Below, one piece after another: positions 8,146 to 17,180 of a DNA stretch of 64,000 nucleotides (the first letter of the stretch is position 1; each line of letters begins with the position of its first letter). Source of the stretch: Actinobacteria bacterium IMCC26256 (GTDB lineage Bacteria > Actinomycetota > Acidimicrobiia > IMCC26256); the NCBI GenBank assembly GCA_001023575.1, contig CP011489.1:1363001-1427000 (forward strand), written 5' to 3'. The notes below the pieces were generated by a model, which saw only the letters and a program-made list of their open reading frames with translations, ran no database searches and was not told the DNA's origin. The position numbers and the translations under genes were made by a program.

Positions 8146-9696
8146 GTGCGGATAGCGGCAATGGACCTCGGCTCCAACTCTTTTCATCTAGTGGTGGCAG
8201 ATGTGCGCCCAGACGGAACCTTTGCGCCGACGATTAGAGAGAAAGAAATGCTCCACTTAGGCGAGGATGTCACCCGTCTCGGAGAGATCCCGAAAGCATC
8301 TGCTGATGCTGCAGTCGCTGCTATCAGAAGATTTAGGAAGCTCGCCGAGGCCGCGGGCGCCGACGAGATTCACGCTAAAGCAACGAGTGCAATACGCAGC
8401 GCCGCTAATGGCCCGGCACTTGTAGACCGCATCGAGGCTGAGGCAGGGGTAGTTGTAGATGTAATTGACGGCCTCGAGGAGGCGCGTCTCATATTTACAG
8501 CCATACGCGCTGCCGTCGTCCTTGACCCAGGGCCGGCGATCTGCTTCGACCTTGGCGGCGGGAGCCTGGAGATAGCAGTTGGCGACAAGAACGGCCTCCA
8601 ATTTGCGGCGAGCGAGCGACTAGGGGTGGGGCGCTTGACAGCAATGTATGCAGAGCAAGATCCGCTCAGCGATGCCTCTCGAAGATCAATGAGGGAGCAC
8701 TGCGTCTCGCTTCTCTCACCGATTGCAGAGCAGGTCAAGGAGATAGGGGCACTCTTAGCGGTTGGGTCTAGTGGATCCTTCGAGGCGATTGCCGCGATGG
8801 TTGCTGTCACCAGAGGCGGAGGGGCGCCGAGCAGCCTCAATCAATATTCATTTACCTACGAGGATTTTCTCCCGTTATATCGAACCATCACGCGATCATC
8901 GCAATCTGAGCGGCGAGCGATTCCAGGCATGGATTCAAAACGCGTTGACCTAATCGCTGCCGGAGCCGTAGTGATGCGTTCGATTTTTGAGGTATTCGAT
9001 CTCAAATCAATGACCATCTCTGACTGGGCGCTACGAGAAGGCATCGTTCTCAACGCAATTGCACAGCATGAACCCGAGGAGTGGACAGGCGAACTTCAGT
9101 CGATACGAAGAGGCTCCGTGCTTGGGCTCGCTAGGCGCTGCTCCTGGCCCGAGGCACACTCACTACACGTCTCTAAGCTTGCGCTGCAGTGCTTCGACGC
9201 AACTCGCAACATTCACGGCCTAGATCTGTTAGACCGCGAGCTGCTCGAGTACGCCGCGATACTCCATGACATAGGAGAGCATGTCGCACATGAGGGGCAC
9301 GAGAAACATGCTGCATACCTTGTCAGATACGGAGAACTGCGCGGCTTCTCTCCGGCCGAGATCACGATGCTCGTCGCCCTAGTTAGATGGCATAGACGAG
9401 GCGAGGTCCGCTCCGACTCTAGAACCGGCGACCTCGACCGTTATGCACTGCAGAAATGCAGAATTCTTACTGGACTCCTTAGAATCGCAGATGGCCTCGA
9501 TCGCAGTCGTCACCAAATAGTTACAGATATTCAGGTGAGCTCTAACCCATCTCTTATTCTTTTTCGATTGAGCACGAGACTCGATCCGGAACTCGAAATC
9601 TGGGGAGCGAGGCGCAAGCGCGGAGTTCTTGAGGCCACACTTGGAAGAGATGTTGAGTTCACCGCCCACCCTGCTCGACGTGAAGCAGCGTCTTAA
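8146..9696 (+). CDS. ppx: Exopolyphosphatase / guanosine pentaphosphatase family (Ppx/GppA) with HD domain
   Basis: This 516-residue protein has the ASKHA-type Ppx/GppA fold. The first phosphate loop is MDLGSNSFHLVV (residues 6-17) and the second is CFDLGGGSLEIAVG (about 132-145). A C-terminal HD-type domain follows with LHDIGEHVAHEGH near residue 374. It should hydrolyse inorganic polyphosphate or pppGpp in the cytoplasm. The two-part layout and length match the longer Ppx form. The start is GTG 8146, supported by a leaderless-type TACGGT box. It is divergent from gpmA and ends at a long inverted repeat shared with the converging tetR-type gene. Confidence 0.9.
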   Translation: MRIAAMDLGSNSFHLVVADVRPDGTFAPTIREKEMLHLGEDVTRLGEIPKASADAAVAAIRRFRKLAEAAGADEIHAKATSAIRSAANGPALVDRIEAEAGVVVDVIDGLEEARLIFTAIRAAVVLDPGPAICFDLGGGSLEIAVGDKNGLQFAASERLGVGRLTAMYAEQDPLSDASRRSMREHCVSLLSPIAEQVKEIGALLAVGSSGSFEAIAAMVAVTRGGGAPSSLNQYSFTYEDFLPLYRTITRSSQSERRAIPGMDSKRVDLIAAGAVVMRSIFEVFDLKSMTISDWALREGIVLNAIAQHEPEEWTGELQSIRRGSVLGLARRCSWPEAHSLHVSKLALQCFDATRNIHGLDLLDRELLEYAAILHDIGEHVAHEGHEKHAAYLVRYGELRGFSPAEITMLVALVRWHRRGEVRSDSRTGDLDRYALQKCRILTGLLRIADGLDRSRHQIVTDIQVSSNPSLILFRLSTRLDPELEIWGARRKRGVLEATLGRDVEFTAHPARREAAS

Positions 9697-9709
9697 ATTA
9701 GTTATCTAC

Positions 9710-9751
9710 TTAATTATTCTCTCAACGCGTAACAGTTGAGTGAATAATTAA
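9710..9751. terminator. Inverted repeat between convergent ppx and tetR-type genes
   Basis: Arms at 9710-9726 and 9735-9751 pair over 17 bases with one mismatch around an 8-base loop. The stem is AT-rich outside with a GTTGAG core. It lies 13 bases after the ppx stop and covers the stop codon of the TetR gene, so a bidirectional terminator is the simplest reading. The low GC of the stem makes an operator role conceivable. Confidence 0.5.
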
Positions 9752-10405
9752 CGCAGTCGTCGTGACAACATCGTCGCGCGAGGCCCCGTATCCCTCAAGG
9801 TCAGAGTGGAACTCTGCCATGCGCTCGAGCATCGCAACCAACGCCGCTGCAGCCGCGTATGGCGTAAGTTCCTTCGACCCCTCCCCAGGCGACTCGCTAA
9901 TCATTAGAGCAAGGCCTTCAGTCAGTGGGCGCAGCGCACGGTTCCTCACCTCTCGAAAACGTTGGTCACCCTCTTGCGCCGCGAGATTGCGAGTACGTAG
10001 TACAGCGCGATGCGCGTCCCAATAACGAACGAATCCGTCTACCATTCGTCTAGCCGCGGCTGCTCCATCAGGTCCACGCCAATCAATCCGCATCTCAGCG
10101 CCTAACGGAATCGTCTCCTCGCCAACCTGCTCAGCAAGTGCGAGCACTGCATCCGACGAGTCGCGAAAATACTGATAAAACGTTGCAGGAGAACAACCTA
10201 CGGAGCGCGCAATATCAACGACTCGTAGATCGTTGATACCTACCGCCTCGAGAATTGTTGCCGTGCTGGTCAGTATTCGGCTGCGGGTCCGCGACCCGCG
10301 TTCTCCGATAGCCCGTCCGTCGAGAGCGAGGTCTTGAACCTTGAGGGGATCCCTAGCCCCGTCTTGGGTCGGAGGCATTCTGTGGAGCAATTCACCAGGG
10401 GTCAT
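9722..10405 (-). CDS. TetR/AcrR-family transcriptional regulator
   Basis: This 227-residue regulator has an N-terminal TetR helix-turn-helix at about residues 38-85. The recognition segment DIARSVGCSPATFYQYF is characteristic. The C-terminal ligand-binding half is diverse, as expected. About 35 residues precede the HTH, slightly long for the family, so a shorter start is possible. ATG 10405 has a TAAACT box 7 bases upstream and no ribosome site. It is divergent from the TPP-enzyme-like gene at 10440 with a 34-base gap, so it may regulate that gene and itself. It is the only TetR protein in the window. Confidence 0.85.
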   Translation of the reverse strand: MTPGELLHRMPPTQDGARDPLKVQDLALDGRAIGERGSRTRSRILTSTATILEAVGINDLRVVDIARSVGCSPATFYQYFRDSSDAVLALAEQVGEETIPLGAEMRIDWRGPDGAAAARRMVDGFVRYWDAHRAVLRTRNLAAQEGDQRFREVRNRALRPLTEGLALMISESPGEGSKELTPYAAAAALVAMLERMAEFHSDLEGYGASRDDVVTTTALIIHSTVTR

Positions 10406-10412
10406 AGTGGGG

Positions 10413-10418
10413 AGTTTA
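10413..10418 (-). promoter_or_regulatory. -10 box of a probable leaderless promoter for the TetR gene
   Basis: On the minus strand TAAACT ends 7 bases before ATG 10405. On the opposite strand TAGAAT (10425-10430) could be the -10 box of the divergent gene at 10440, so two promoters would share this short gap. Confidence 0.45.
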
Positions 10419-10439
10419 GATGGCTAGAATTACGCTGTT

Positions 10440-11411
10440 ATGAGGTCGGCACCGTTAATCCAAAGTAATTCGGGCCGGGCGATTCGAAGCGTTGGAGACC
10501 TGCTGCGCCCAGTCTCGGCCGAGTTAGCTGATTTATTCGATGACGCCCCGATACCTGCAGGTCTTGCATTTGCAATAAACCTCGATCCACCAGCGTGGGA
10601 CCCCGAAGACGCCCTCATAATTCCCGAAGGGGCCAGACTTGGACTGCTCGCTGGGCCAGAGGTTCTTCGATTCGATGCGATCGCCCCTCTACAGAGTCTG
10701 GCGAAGAGCGCCGGGATGATGGTCGCAAATACATGGGGGGCAAAGGGCGTTTTCAACTGGGCTGACCCGCACCACATGGGGACCGTCGGTCTTCAAGCGG
10801 GCGACTTCAGGCTCTTAAATTTTCATGAACTAGATCTTGTCATCGCATTTGGTGCGGATCCCCTCGAATCGCCCGATGATGCCATTGGGTGTGAGGTGCT
10901 CCACATACACCCACTCCAAATTGAGAAGTTGTCTATCCCACAAACAACAACGGGAATCGACTCTCTAACGAAGCCACCGCTCTTCACCGCTATTGCAGAT
11001 ATCGCACAGCCTGGGTACTTGAGTAATCAATCTCCGCGCCATCCGGCTCGATGCGTAATGGACGTAAAGCGCTCCGTTCCCCCAGGAGGAATTGTCGTCG
11101 TGGAGCCTGGACCTCTAGGGCTTTGGTTCGCTCGAACCTTCCCAACCGAGGCTCCTGGGACAATTATTGTTCCGGCATGGAGTAAGCCGGGAGCAGCCGC
11201 TGCCATTGGTTTAATCAGCGCAATTTATGGGCATCATGCAACCGTCATCACCAGTTCTCGTATGGATGAGGTCTCTGCTGCGATACAAGAGATCGGCGCA
11301 GACCTTGAGGCACCCCTTAAGATCGAGGAGTGGGGACCAAAAGACATTGACCTCTCGGTAACAGAGTCGCTGATTGCAGTGGCTGGGGAGGTAACAGCGT
11401 GGAGAACTTGA
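10440..11411 (+). CDS. Degenerate thiamine-pyrophosphate-enzyme-like protein (acetolactate-synthase-like fragment)
   Basis: This 323-residue protein resembles the central and part of the C-terminal domains of acetolactate-synthase-type TPP enzymes. Residues about 55-145 follow the middle domain: LGLLAGPEVLRFDAIAPL, WGAKGVFNWADPHHMGTVGL and DLVIAFGADPLE. Residues about 240-275 resemble the start of the TPP-binding domain (PGAAAAIGLISAIYG), but the expected GDG of the cofactor site is absent (TSSR follows). The N-terminal catalytic PYR domain with its Glu is also missing. It is unlikely to be an active TPP enzyme; a binding or regulatory role, or a decaying gene, are alternatives. Its end overlaps the GGDEF-EAL gene by 13 bases, so the two are probably co-expressed. 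Confidence 0.55.
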   Translation: MRSAPLIQSNSGRAIRSVGDLLRPVSAELADLFDDAPIPAGLAFAINLDPPAWDPEDALIIPEGARLGLLAGPEVLRFDAIAPLQSLAKSAGMMVANTWGAKGVFNWADPHHMGTVGLQAGDFRLLNFHELDLVIAFGADPLESPDDAIGCEVLHIHPLQIEKLSIPQTTTGIDSLTKPPLFTAIADIAQPGYLSNQSPRHPARCVMDVKRSVPPGGIVVVEPGPLGLWFARTFPTEAPGTIIVPAWSKPGAAAAIGLISAIYGHHATVITSSRMDEVSAAIQEIGADLEAPLKIEEWGPKDIDLSVTESLIAVAGEVTAWRT

Positions 11412-13510
11412 GTGAAGGCACGCCTCAGATCATCGACAGCAGTTCCAGTTCATTTCTTGAGCAACTTCTGCGCCACTCCTCAGACGCTGCGATTGTGGTA
11501 CATCCGAAATACGGTGTTACCTATGCAAGCCCGGCGATAGCGGATGTCCTCGGCATCTCTCCGGATGCCTTCCTTGGACGAATGGCCGCCGAATGGATTC
11601 ACTCTGATGACGTAGCGTCAATGCTCGAGCATCGCTCGGCTGCCGAGCAATCTGGCCATGCAGGCCCCATCATTATTCGCGGGCTTCACGAAGACCACAC
11701 TTGGCGATATTTCGAGGCTGAATGGTGGCGCCCGGACGACTCCAATTTCGCAGACGGAACGATCCTGCACTTCCGCGATGTTTCACAGCGAGAACGAGCA
11801 CGAGCAGAGGCAGCCCGCAGTGAAGCGAGGCTAGGAGCTCTACTTTTAGAGGCCTCAGATGTAGTTATGGTTATTGGCAAAGACGGACAGCAACTTAGTT
11901 ACGTCAGCCCGTCAATCGAACGCGTCATGGGTTGGAGCACCGAATTGGCTAGTGAACTCACATGGCGACAAGTCATCCATCCTGATCATCTACAACGCTG
12001 GATCGATGCTGTCACCAGCGTCGCCGAGGACCCCGAGGGTAGACGCCAAATAGAGTTAAAGGGGCTACATAAAGACGGAACATGGAGATGGCTAGACGCA
12101 TCTATCTTGAATCGATTCGAAGATCCGCTAATAGAAGGAATAATTCTCCATTTTCATGATGTAACTCCAAGGCATTTGGCAGAGCAAGAACTAGCGCGGC
12201 GCTCCCTTCACGACAGCCTCACTGCTCTTCCGAACAGGGTCCTGTTCGTGGATAGGCTGGAGTCAGCACTCAATAGAAGTCAGCGATCCGGTGGGCTAGT
12301 CGCGCTCCTCTACTGCGACCTCGACCGCTTTAAGAATGTAAACGACACCATCGGGCATGGTGGAGCAGACCTCCTCCTCTGCGAGGTTGCTCGTCGTATG
12401 GAGGTAGCGATACGTGCGGGAGACTCATTGGCACGACTCCACGGCGACGAATTTGTTGTCTGCGCTGAGGAGATTGATTCATGGGAGGAGGCTCAAATAC
12501 TCGCCAATCGCCTGCGCCGTGATCTTGCAAAGCCATTCATTCACGACGGCAGAGAGATACACCTAACAACAACCATCGGAATAGCGATCTCCTCTAAAGA
12601 CAATCCATACTCAGCGAGCGATCTGCTTGAGAACGCCGATGCTGCGATGTTTGTTGCGAAGAAGGGCGGGCGAGACCGAATTGCTTTTTACAATGAGGAG
12701 GTTCGCTCACGCGAACTCTCGGAATTAGCCATTCGAGACGAAATACGTGGTGCTATTGAGAACGACCAACTCGTGCTTCATTACCAGCCCATCTATGACC
12801 TTACTTCCGGAGCCCTACTAGGGACGGAGGCCCTCGTCCGATGGCAGCACCCTGTTCGCGGACTGCTCTATCCAGGGGACTTTATTCCGGTGGCCGAGGA
12901 ATCAGGGCTGATAGTTGCCCTCGGATCATGGGTCATTGAGAGCGCTATGCGTCAGGCCAACGTTTGGGGATTTGGCACAGCGAGGCAGGCCAAGATGTGG
13001 ATCAATTTCTCTGCGCTTCAGCTCGAGCGCATTCAAATTGTCGATGAGATAACCGAACTACTCTCTAGATTCGCGATTCCCTCCCGTGCAATAGGAATCG
13101 AGATTACAGAGACGGCACTAATAGATGCACAGCCAGAGATAGATACAAGACTCCGCATTTTGAGATATCTTGGTTACTCGATAGCGATTGACGATTTTGG
13201 AACCGGCTACTCATCTTTGTTGTACCTGCGTAGATACTCGGCCGATACCTTAAAAATTGATCGTGCATTCGTATCTGGCCTTGGCGTCAGTAGAGATGAC
13301 ACTGCAATCGTCTCTTCGCTTAGGGGCCTCGCTGCGATGCTCGAGCTTCGAGTTGTGGCTGAAGGGGTCGAGACCCAAGATCAACTCCAGGCGCTGCGCG
13401 CAATGGGCTGCGAGAGTGCAAGCGGGTATCTTCTTGCGAAGCCAGCGGATGCATCCGTCATCACTCAACTTCTTGATGAGCCTCTAGAACTCATTCGCTC
13501 ACATTCTTAG
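11399..13510 (+). CDS. PAS-PAS-GGDEF-EAL cyclic-di-GMP signalling protein
   Basis: This 703-residue protein has two PAS domains (about 15-130 and 145-265), a GGDEF domain (about 275-430) and an EAL domain (about 445-695). The GGDEF signature reads HGDEF (near residue 347), so the first Gly is replaced and cyclase activity is doubtful. The EAL domain keeps TEALVRW (about 476), DDFGTGYSS (about 597) and KIDRAFV, so cyclic-di-GMP phosphodiesterase activity is likely. No membrane segment is seen; the PAS domains probably sense a cytoplasmic ligand or redox state. The start GTG 11399 lies inside the preceding gene. It converges on the carboxyltransferase gene. Confidence 0.92.
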   Translation: MENLSEGTPQIIDSSSSSFLEQLLRHSSDAAIVVHPKYGVTYASPAIADVLGISPDAFLGRMAAEWIHSDDVASMLEHRSAAEQSGHAGPIIIRGLHEDHTWRYFEAEWWRPDDSNFADGTILHFRDVSQRERARAEAARSEARLGALLLEASDVVMVIGKDGQQLSYVSPSIERVMGWSTELASELTWRQVIHPDHLQRWIDAVTSVAEDPEGRRQIELKGLHKDGTWRWLDASILNRFEDPLIEGIILHFHDVTPRHLAEQELARRSLHDSLTALPNRVLFVDRLESALNRSQRSGGLVALLYCDLDRFKNVNDTIGHGGADLLLCEVARRMEVAIRAGDSLARLHGDEFVVCAEEIDSWEEAQILANRLRRDLAKPFIHDGREIHLTTTIGIAISSKDNPYSASDLLENADAAMFVAKKGGRDRIAFYNEEVRSRELSELAIRDEIRGAIENDQLVLHYQPIYDLTSGALLGTEALVRWQHPVRGLLYPGDFIPVAEESGLIVALGSWVIESAMRQANVWGFGTARQAKMWINFSALQLERIQIVDEITELLSRFAIPSRAIGIEITETALIDAQPEIDTRLRILRYLGYSIAIDDFGTGYSSLLYLRRYSADTLKIDRAFVSGLGVSRDDTAIVSSLRGLAAMLELRVVAEGVETQDQLQALRAMGCESASGYLLAKPADASVITQLLDEPLELIRSHS

Positions 13511-13524
13511 AGTTCTTAAACTTC

Positions 13525-15084
13525 TTAGAGCAGACGCAGCGTAGATTTGATCGCAGGAATGAGCTCGTTGGGGGCTATTACGCTGTCAAAGAGAAGGTGT
13601 TCGGCTCCGTCTATTGCTCCACCAAACTCTGTATGTGCAAGGACTGCCAAGGAGTCTCCAGAGTTCTGAACTGCCTCGCTCGCCGTCTCTGCCGGGAGTT
13701 CACCAACACGCGCTCCTGCTAACGCAAGGGTGCAGATTTGACCACCAAGTGGGTCAAGCCCCATCAAAGCCGAGATGACGCCGTACGATCGACGAAGCGT
13801 TACATGAATCATGCAACCTTTGAATCGGCGCTGCTCTGAGAGTAGAGCCTGTGCAGCCCTAAGCACCCCGGAGGTCTCAGCCTCTAACCCCATCGCAAGC
13901 CCGGGCGAATCAGCGAGCACGAGAACATGAGTATTGGTCTGAACGGCCATCGATAGTGCCTTAGCCGCTGCAAAAGCCCCATCGCTATCGAGCCTGCCAT
14001 CAAACCACGCTGGCTGATTAGCAATAACTACGAATTGGTATCCAAAAAAACTAAGTCGAGCTGTGACGACAGAGCCAACGCTCGAGAGAATCTCGAGGCT
14101 GTCATCATCAGCAATCTCCTCAATCAAGCTCAGAACATCCCATGGGGTCACCAGATCAGCCGGGATGATCTCTTGTATGTTGGACTCAAATTGTTTGGGG
14201 CGCTTCTCGAGGAGATCCCGCTGACCTGAGCGCACAGCACCACGTGAGGGATCGTCAATGCGCTCTCCTCGCGGAGCCAAGGAGATAAACCTCTTTCTTA
14301 TCTCTGCTATCGCTGATTGGTCATCGCTTGCAACAAAGTCGACGATCCCCAAATATTCCTCAGCATCGCTAGAGCTCTTGTTGCTCGTCTCAGATTCTCG
14401 GACTTCGCGACTATGAACCTGAACGCCGCCAAGTTCGACAGAACTGATATCCACTCCAGTGACAGCGGAGACGACCGGTGGGCCCGCTCCGAATAGTGCC
14501 GCCCCATCCACCATAACTAGATGGTCGGCAAAGGTAGAGGTAAGCGCACCGTGACCCGCGCAGGTACCCATTACTCCCACGATTATCGGGGATGAACCCT
14601 TTACCGCAGCGAGAGCCTTTAAATCGCCTGGCATTAAGAGAGCCCGATCGTTTGGGTGGCGCGTGCGCATCCCTGCTCCGTCTAGTAACAGAACCAGGGG
14701 TAACGCAGTTTTTTTGGCTAGGTCAAAGAGCCTCAATCTTTTAGCCTGTGTCCCGACTCCGATGGTTCCGCCCATCACGGTTGCATCCTCAGCGCCAACG
14801 AAGATAACGCGCCCGTTAATGGTTCCATGCCCCATCACGAAAGCATCTGCGGGAGCCACGGGCAGTGCACCGCGCTGAATTGACCCCACAAAAGCACCTA
14901 TTTCGCAGAACGAATCTTCATCAAGGAGCATCTCAAGGCGCTCCCGAGCAGTGAGTCTCCCTTTGGCGTGCTGGGCAAGAACACGCTGCTCCCCGCCCAT
15001 CTGCAGCACAAGGCCTCTGCGGGTCTCTAGATCACTAATCAGAGATTCCCACTCTTCGCCCTGTGAGGTCCGAGGCATCTCCAC
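13525..15084 (-). CDS. Acyl-CoA carboxylase carboxyltransferase (beta) subunit
   Basis: This 519-residue protein belongs to the propionyl/acetyl-CoA carboxylase beta family, which transfers carboxyl from carboxybiotin to an acyl-CoA. Typical features are the N-terminal KGRLTARERLEMLLD, the GHGTINGR and AEDATVMGGTIG blocks, LLDGAGMR, and the second-half block LGGQICTLALAGARVG. No biotin carboxylase or biotin carrier gene is in the window, so it must pair with one elsewhere. It is the last gene of an operon led by the amidohydrolase at 19282 and starts 3 bases after the acyl-CoA dehydrogenase stop. The acyl-CoA substrate is not evident. Confidence 0.88.
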   Translation of the reverse strand: MEMPRTSQGEEWESLISDLETRRGLVLQMGGEQRVLAQHAKGRLTARERLEMLLDEDSFCEIGAFVGSIQRGALPVAPADAFVMGHGTINGRVIFVGAEDATVMGGTIGVGTQAKRLRLFDLAKKTALPLVLLLDGAGMRTRHPNDRALLMPGDLKALAAVKGSSPIIVGVMGTCAGHGALTSTFADHLVMVDGAALFGAGPPVVSAVTGVDISSVELGGVQVHSREVRESETSNKSSSDAEEYLGIVDFVASDDQSAIAEIRKRFISLAPRGERIDDPSRGAVRSGQRDLLEKRPKQFESNIQEIIPADLVTPWDVLSLIEEIADDDSLEILSSVGSVVTARLSFFGYQFVVIANQPAWFDGRLDSDGAFAAAKALSMAVQTNTHVLVLADSPGLAMGLEAETSGVLRAAQALLSEQRRFKGCMIHVTLRRSYGVISALMGLDPLGGQICTLALAGARVGELPAETASEAVQNSGDSLAVLAHTEFGGAIDGAEHLLFDSVIAPNELIPAIKSTLRLL

Positions 15085-15087
15085 TTG

Positions 15088-16014
15088 CTAGCGCTGCGAA
15101 CGCTCTGGCTGAGGAAGCATCTCAGCGACTGCGTCAGCATGTGTATCTGCTGAGCCAAAACGGGTCTCTAATACCCATGCACGCTTCAAATAAAGGTGAA
15201 CATCGACTTCCCACGTGAACCCCATACCGCCATAAACCTGTGTTGCAGTCCGGCCGTTCATAATCGCAGACTCCCCCGCAACAATCTTCGCTCCATGTAG
15301 TGAACGCATCATGTCTCCCGTATCTGGATCATCCATGATGCATGCCGCCGCCTGTACTGCAGCGCGCGCTACCTCCGCCTTTACAGCCATCTCCGCGCAC
15401 ATGTGCTTAACAGCTTGGAATGAACCAATCGGGCGACCAAATTGCTCTCGTGCTATTGCATATCCAACCGACATATCAACTAGTGCGGATGCGAGCCCAA
15501 CCTGTTGGGCAGCGGTTAGCAGCGTCGACTCGTTAAGCAGTTGCGAAGCCTCGCTCGCACTCCCAACTAACTCGCCGGCAGGAAGGGACTCGACTCGATG
15601 AGCAGGGGTTAGCGGATCTAGTGGCCAATCGGCCTCCGCTCCCATAAGACTCGCCGCTGGAATCTCTCTAATTCCGTCATGACCAAGTGTTAAAAGACGA
15701 TCCAATGAAGCGAGGTGCTCAACCCATACTGCATCGCCACTGCGACCCTCAATTACATCAACTACCGCATCTGCACCAGCCGAGCCGACGAGCGGACCAG
15801 GAACACAGGCACGCCCAAGCTCCTCGTATACGACGACTGAATCTGCCCAGGAGAAACCATCAGCCCGAAGAGAGAAGACCCCAGCCTCTGTAAGTTCGTC
15901 GAACATCGAACGATCAAAGCCTTCGCGCACTCGCTCCATGGAGAATCGCCCTATTAGGAGACTCCTGATGCCATCGCGCAGCGCTACCTGATCATCAGTT
16001 AAATCAAAGTTCAT
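15088..16014 (-). CDS. Acyl-CoA dehydrogenase, short subunit
   Basis: This 308-residue flavoprotein-family subunit is short for an acyl-CoA dehydrogenase (usually about 380-400). It keeps AREQFGRPIGSFQAVKHMCAEM and the C-terminal YGGMGFTWEVDVHLYLKRA block. Its ATG overlaps the stop of the 381-residue dehydrogenase as ATGA. A full-length plus a short subunit, translationally coupled, is the arrangement of the heteromeric (alpha2beta2) dehydrogenases known from mycobacterial sterol side-chain degradation. One subunit then usually supplies FAD contacts and the other the catalytic base. I infer the same here, but the substrate is unknown. Confidence 0.85.
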   Translation of the reverse strand: MNFDLTDDQVALRDGIRSLLIGRFSMERVREGFDRSMFDELTEAGVFSLRADGFSWADSVVVYEELGRACVPGPLVGSAGADAVVDVIEGRSGDAVWVEHLASLDRLLTLGHDGIREIPAASLMGAEADWPLDPLTPAHRVESLPAGELVGSASEASQLLNESTLLTAAQQVGLASALVDMSVGYAIAREQFGRPIGSFQAVKHMCAEMAVKAEVARAAVQAAACIMDDPDTGDMMRSLHGAKIVAGESAIMNGRTATQVYGGMGFTWEVDVHLYLKRAWVLETRFGSADTHADAVAEMLPQPERSQR

Positions 16015-17156
16015 GGGCGCGGCTCCTTCGGTAGTCCAAGCACGCGTTCACCAATAATGTTCTTCTGAATCTGGGATGTACCCGCAGCGATCGTCAGCGC
16101 CAATGTACGCAGCCTCTCCTCGACAAATTCACCTACAGCATCGATCGCCAATACATCGCGTTCTAATACCTTCATAGACAACTCTCCGAGACGCTGACGG
16201 AGTTCCGAGTATGCATACTTGATCATCATCGAACCTGGGCCCATGACCCCCGTGCGGGCGGCTTGGGTGACGTTACGTTTCGTGAGAGCCCAGATCCCAT
16301 CCATCTCTGCGGCGAGATGCCCAAGCTCGCGACGGTAGGCAGGGTCAGTGACGTAAGGAGATAGGTCATCGATGAGCCGAAGAGCATCGACCATCTCGCT
16401 CACAAATGCAGTTCCGCGCTCGAACGCGAGGGTCACATTCGTTACGCGCCAGCCATCGTTCTCGGCCCCTATTCGACAGGAGACTGGAACCCTGACCTCG
16501 TCGAGAAATAACTCTGCGAATTCGCTAGACCCGAGAACAGTCTTTAGCGGACGAATCTCAATACCTGGTAGGTCCATTGGAAGCATTAACCATGTAATCC
16601 CCTTGTGCTTAGGAGCATCCGGGTCTGTACGCACAAGCAACTCGCCGTAGTCCCCTATCTGCCCATATGAACACCAGATCTTCTGCCCAGTAACTATGTA
16701 GTGGTCTCCGTCTAATACTGCCTTGGTGCGAACTGCAGCTAAGTCTGAACCTGCTTGAGGCTCACTAAATCCTTGACACCAGACTTCATCGCCGCGAAGG
16801 ATATTGGCGAGGTGATCCGTCTTCTGAGCATCGGTTCCTTCAGCAATAATTGTGGGCCCTGCGTGGAGTAGCCCAACAAAGTTGACCCCAACATACGGAG
16901 CACGCGCACGCGTTGTCTCTTCAAGAAAAACTAAGTGCTGGCTAGGTGTCGCACCTTGACCACCGAACTCCTTTGGCCAATTGATCCCGGCGTAACCCGC
17001 GTCGAATAAGCGGCGCTGCCAGTCTGTATCCCATCCACGCCGAGCGCTCCAGTCATCACGAGCTGGCTGCACAGGAAGCTTTGGCAGCTCACTCGATAGC
17101 CATTCACGGAGTCTGGCTCGAAAGGCTTCGTCTACATCTGAGTATCTAAGGTCCAT
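16011..17156 (-). CDS. Acyl-CoA dehydrogenase, full-length subunit
   Basis: This 381-residue acyl-CoA dehydrogenase has QGFSEPQAGSDLAAVRT (flavin and substrate contacts), WCSYGQIGDYGELLVRT, and the C-terminal GTSQIQKNIIGERVLGLP signature. It should oxidise an acyl-CoA to the 2-enoyl-CoA, passing electrons to an ETF. It is coupled by ATGA to the short subunit downstream, and the phosphatase gene lies 24 bases upstream. The pairing suggests a heteromeric enzyme for a bulky or branched substrate. Confidence 0.88.
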   Translation of the reverse strand: MDLRYSDVDEAFRARLREWLSSELPKLPVQPARDDWSARRGWDTDWQRRLFDAGYAGINWPKEFGGQGATPSQHLVFLEETTRARAPYVGVNFVGLLHAGPTIIAEGTDAQKTDHLANILRGDEVWCQGFSEPQAGSDLAAVRTKAVLDGDHYIVTGQKIWCSYGQIGDYGELLVRTDPDAPKHKGITWLMLPMDLPGIEIRPLKTVLGSSEFAELFLDEVRVPVSCRIGAENDGWRVTNVTLAFERGTAFVSEMVDALRLIDDLSPYVTDPAYRRELGHLAAEMDGIWALTKRNVTQAARTGVMGPGSMMIKYAYSELRQRLGELSMKVLERDVLAIDAVGEFVEERLRTLALTIAAGTSQIQKNIIGERVLGLPKEPRP

Positions 17157-17180
17157 TAAGAATTCATCCTACGGTGGGTA

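Noticed and set aside
13525-17156. Reading the acyl-CoA dehydrogenase pair with FadD3-like and Ltp2-like genes as a sterol degradation cluster
   Set aside because: No ring-degradation, KshA/KstD, Hsa or Mce uptake genes are visible and the candidates are scattered, so a sterol claim is not supported.
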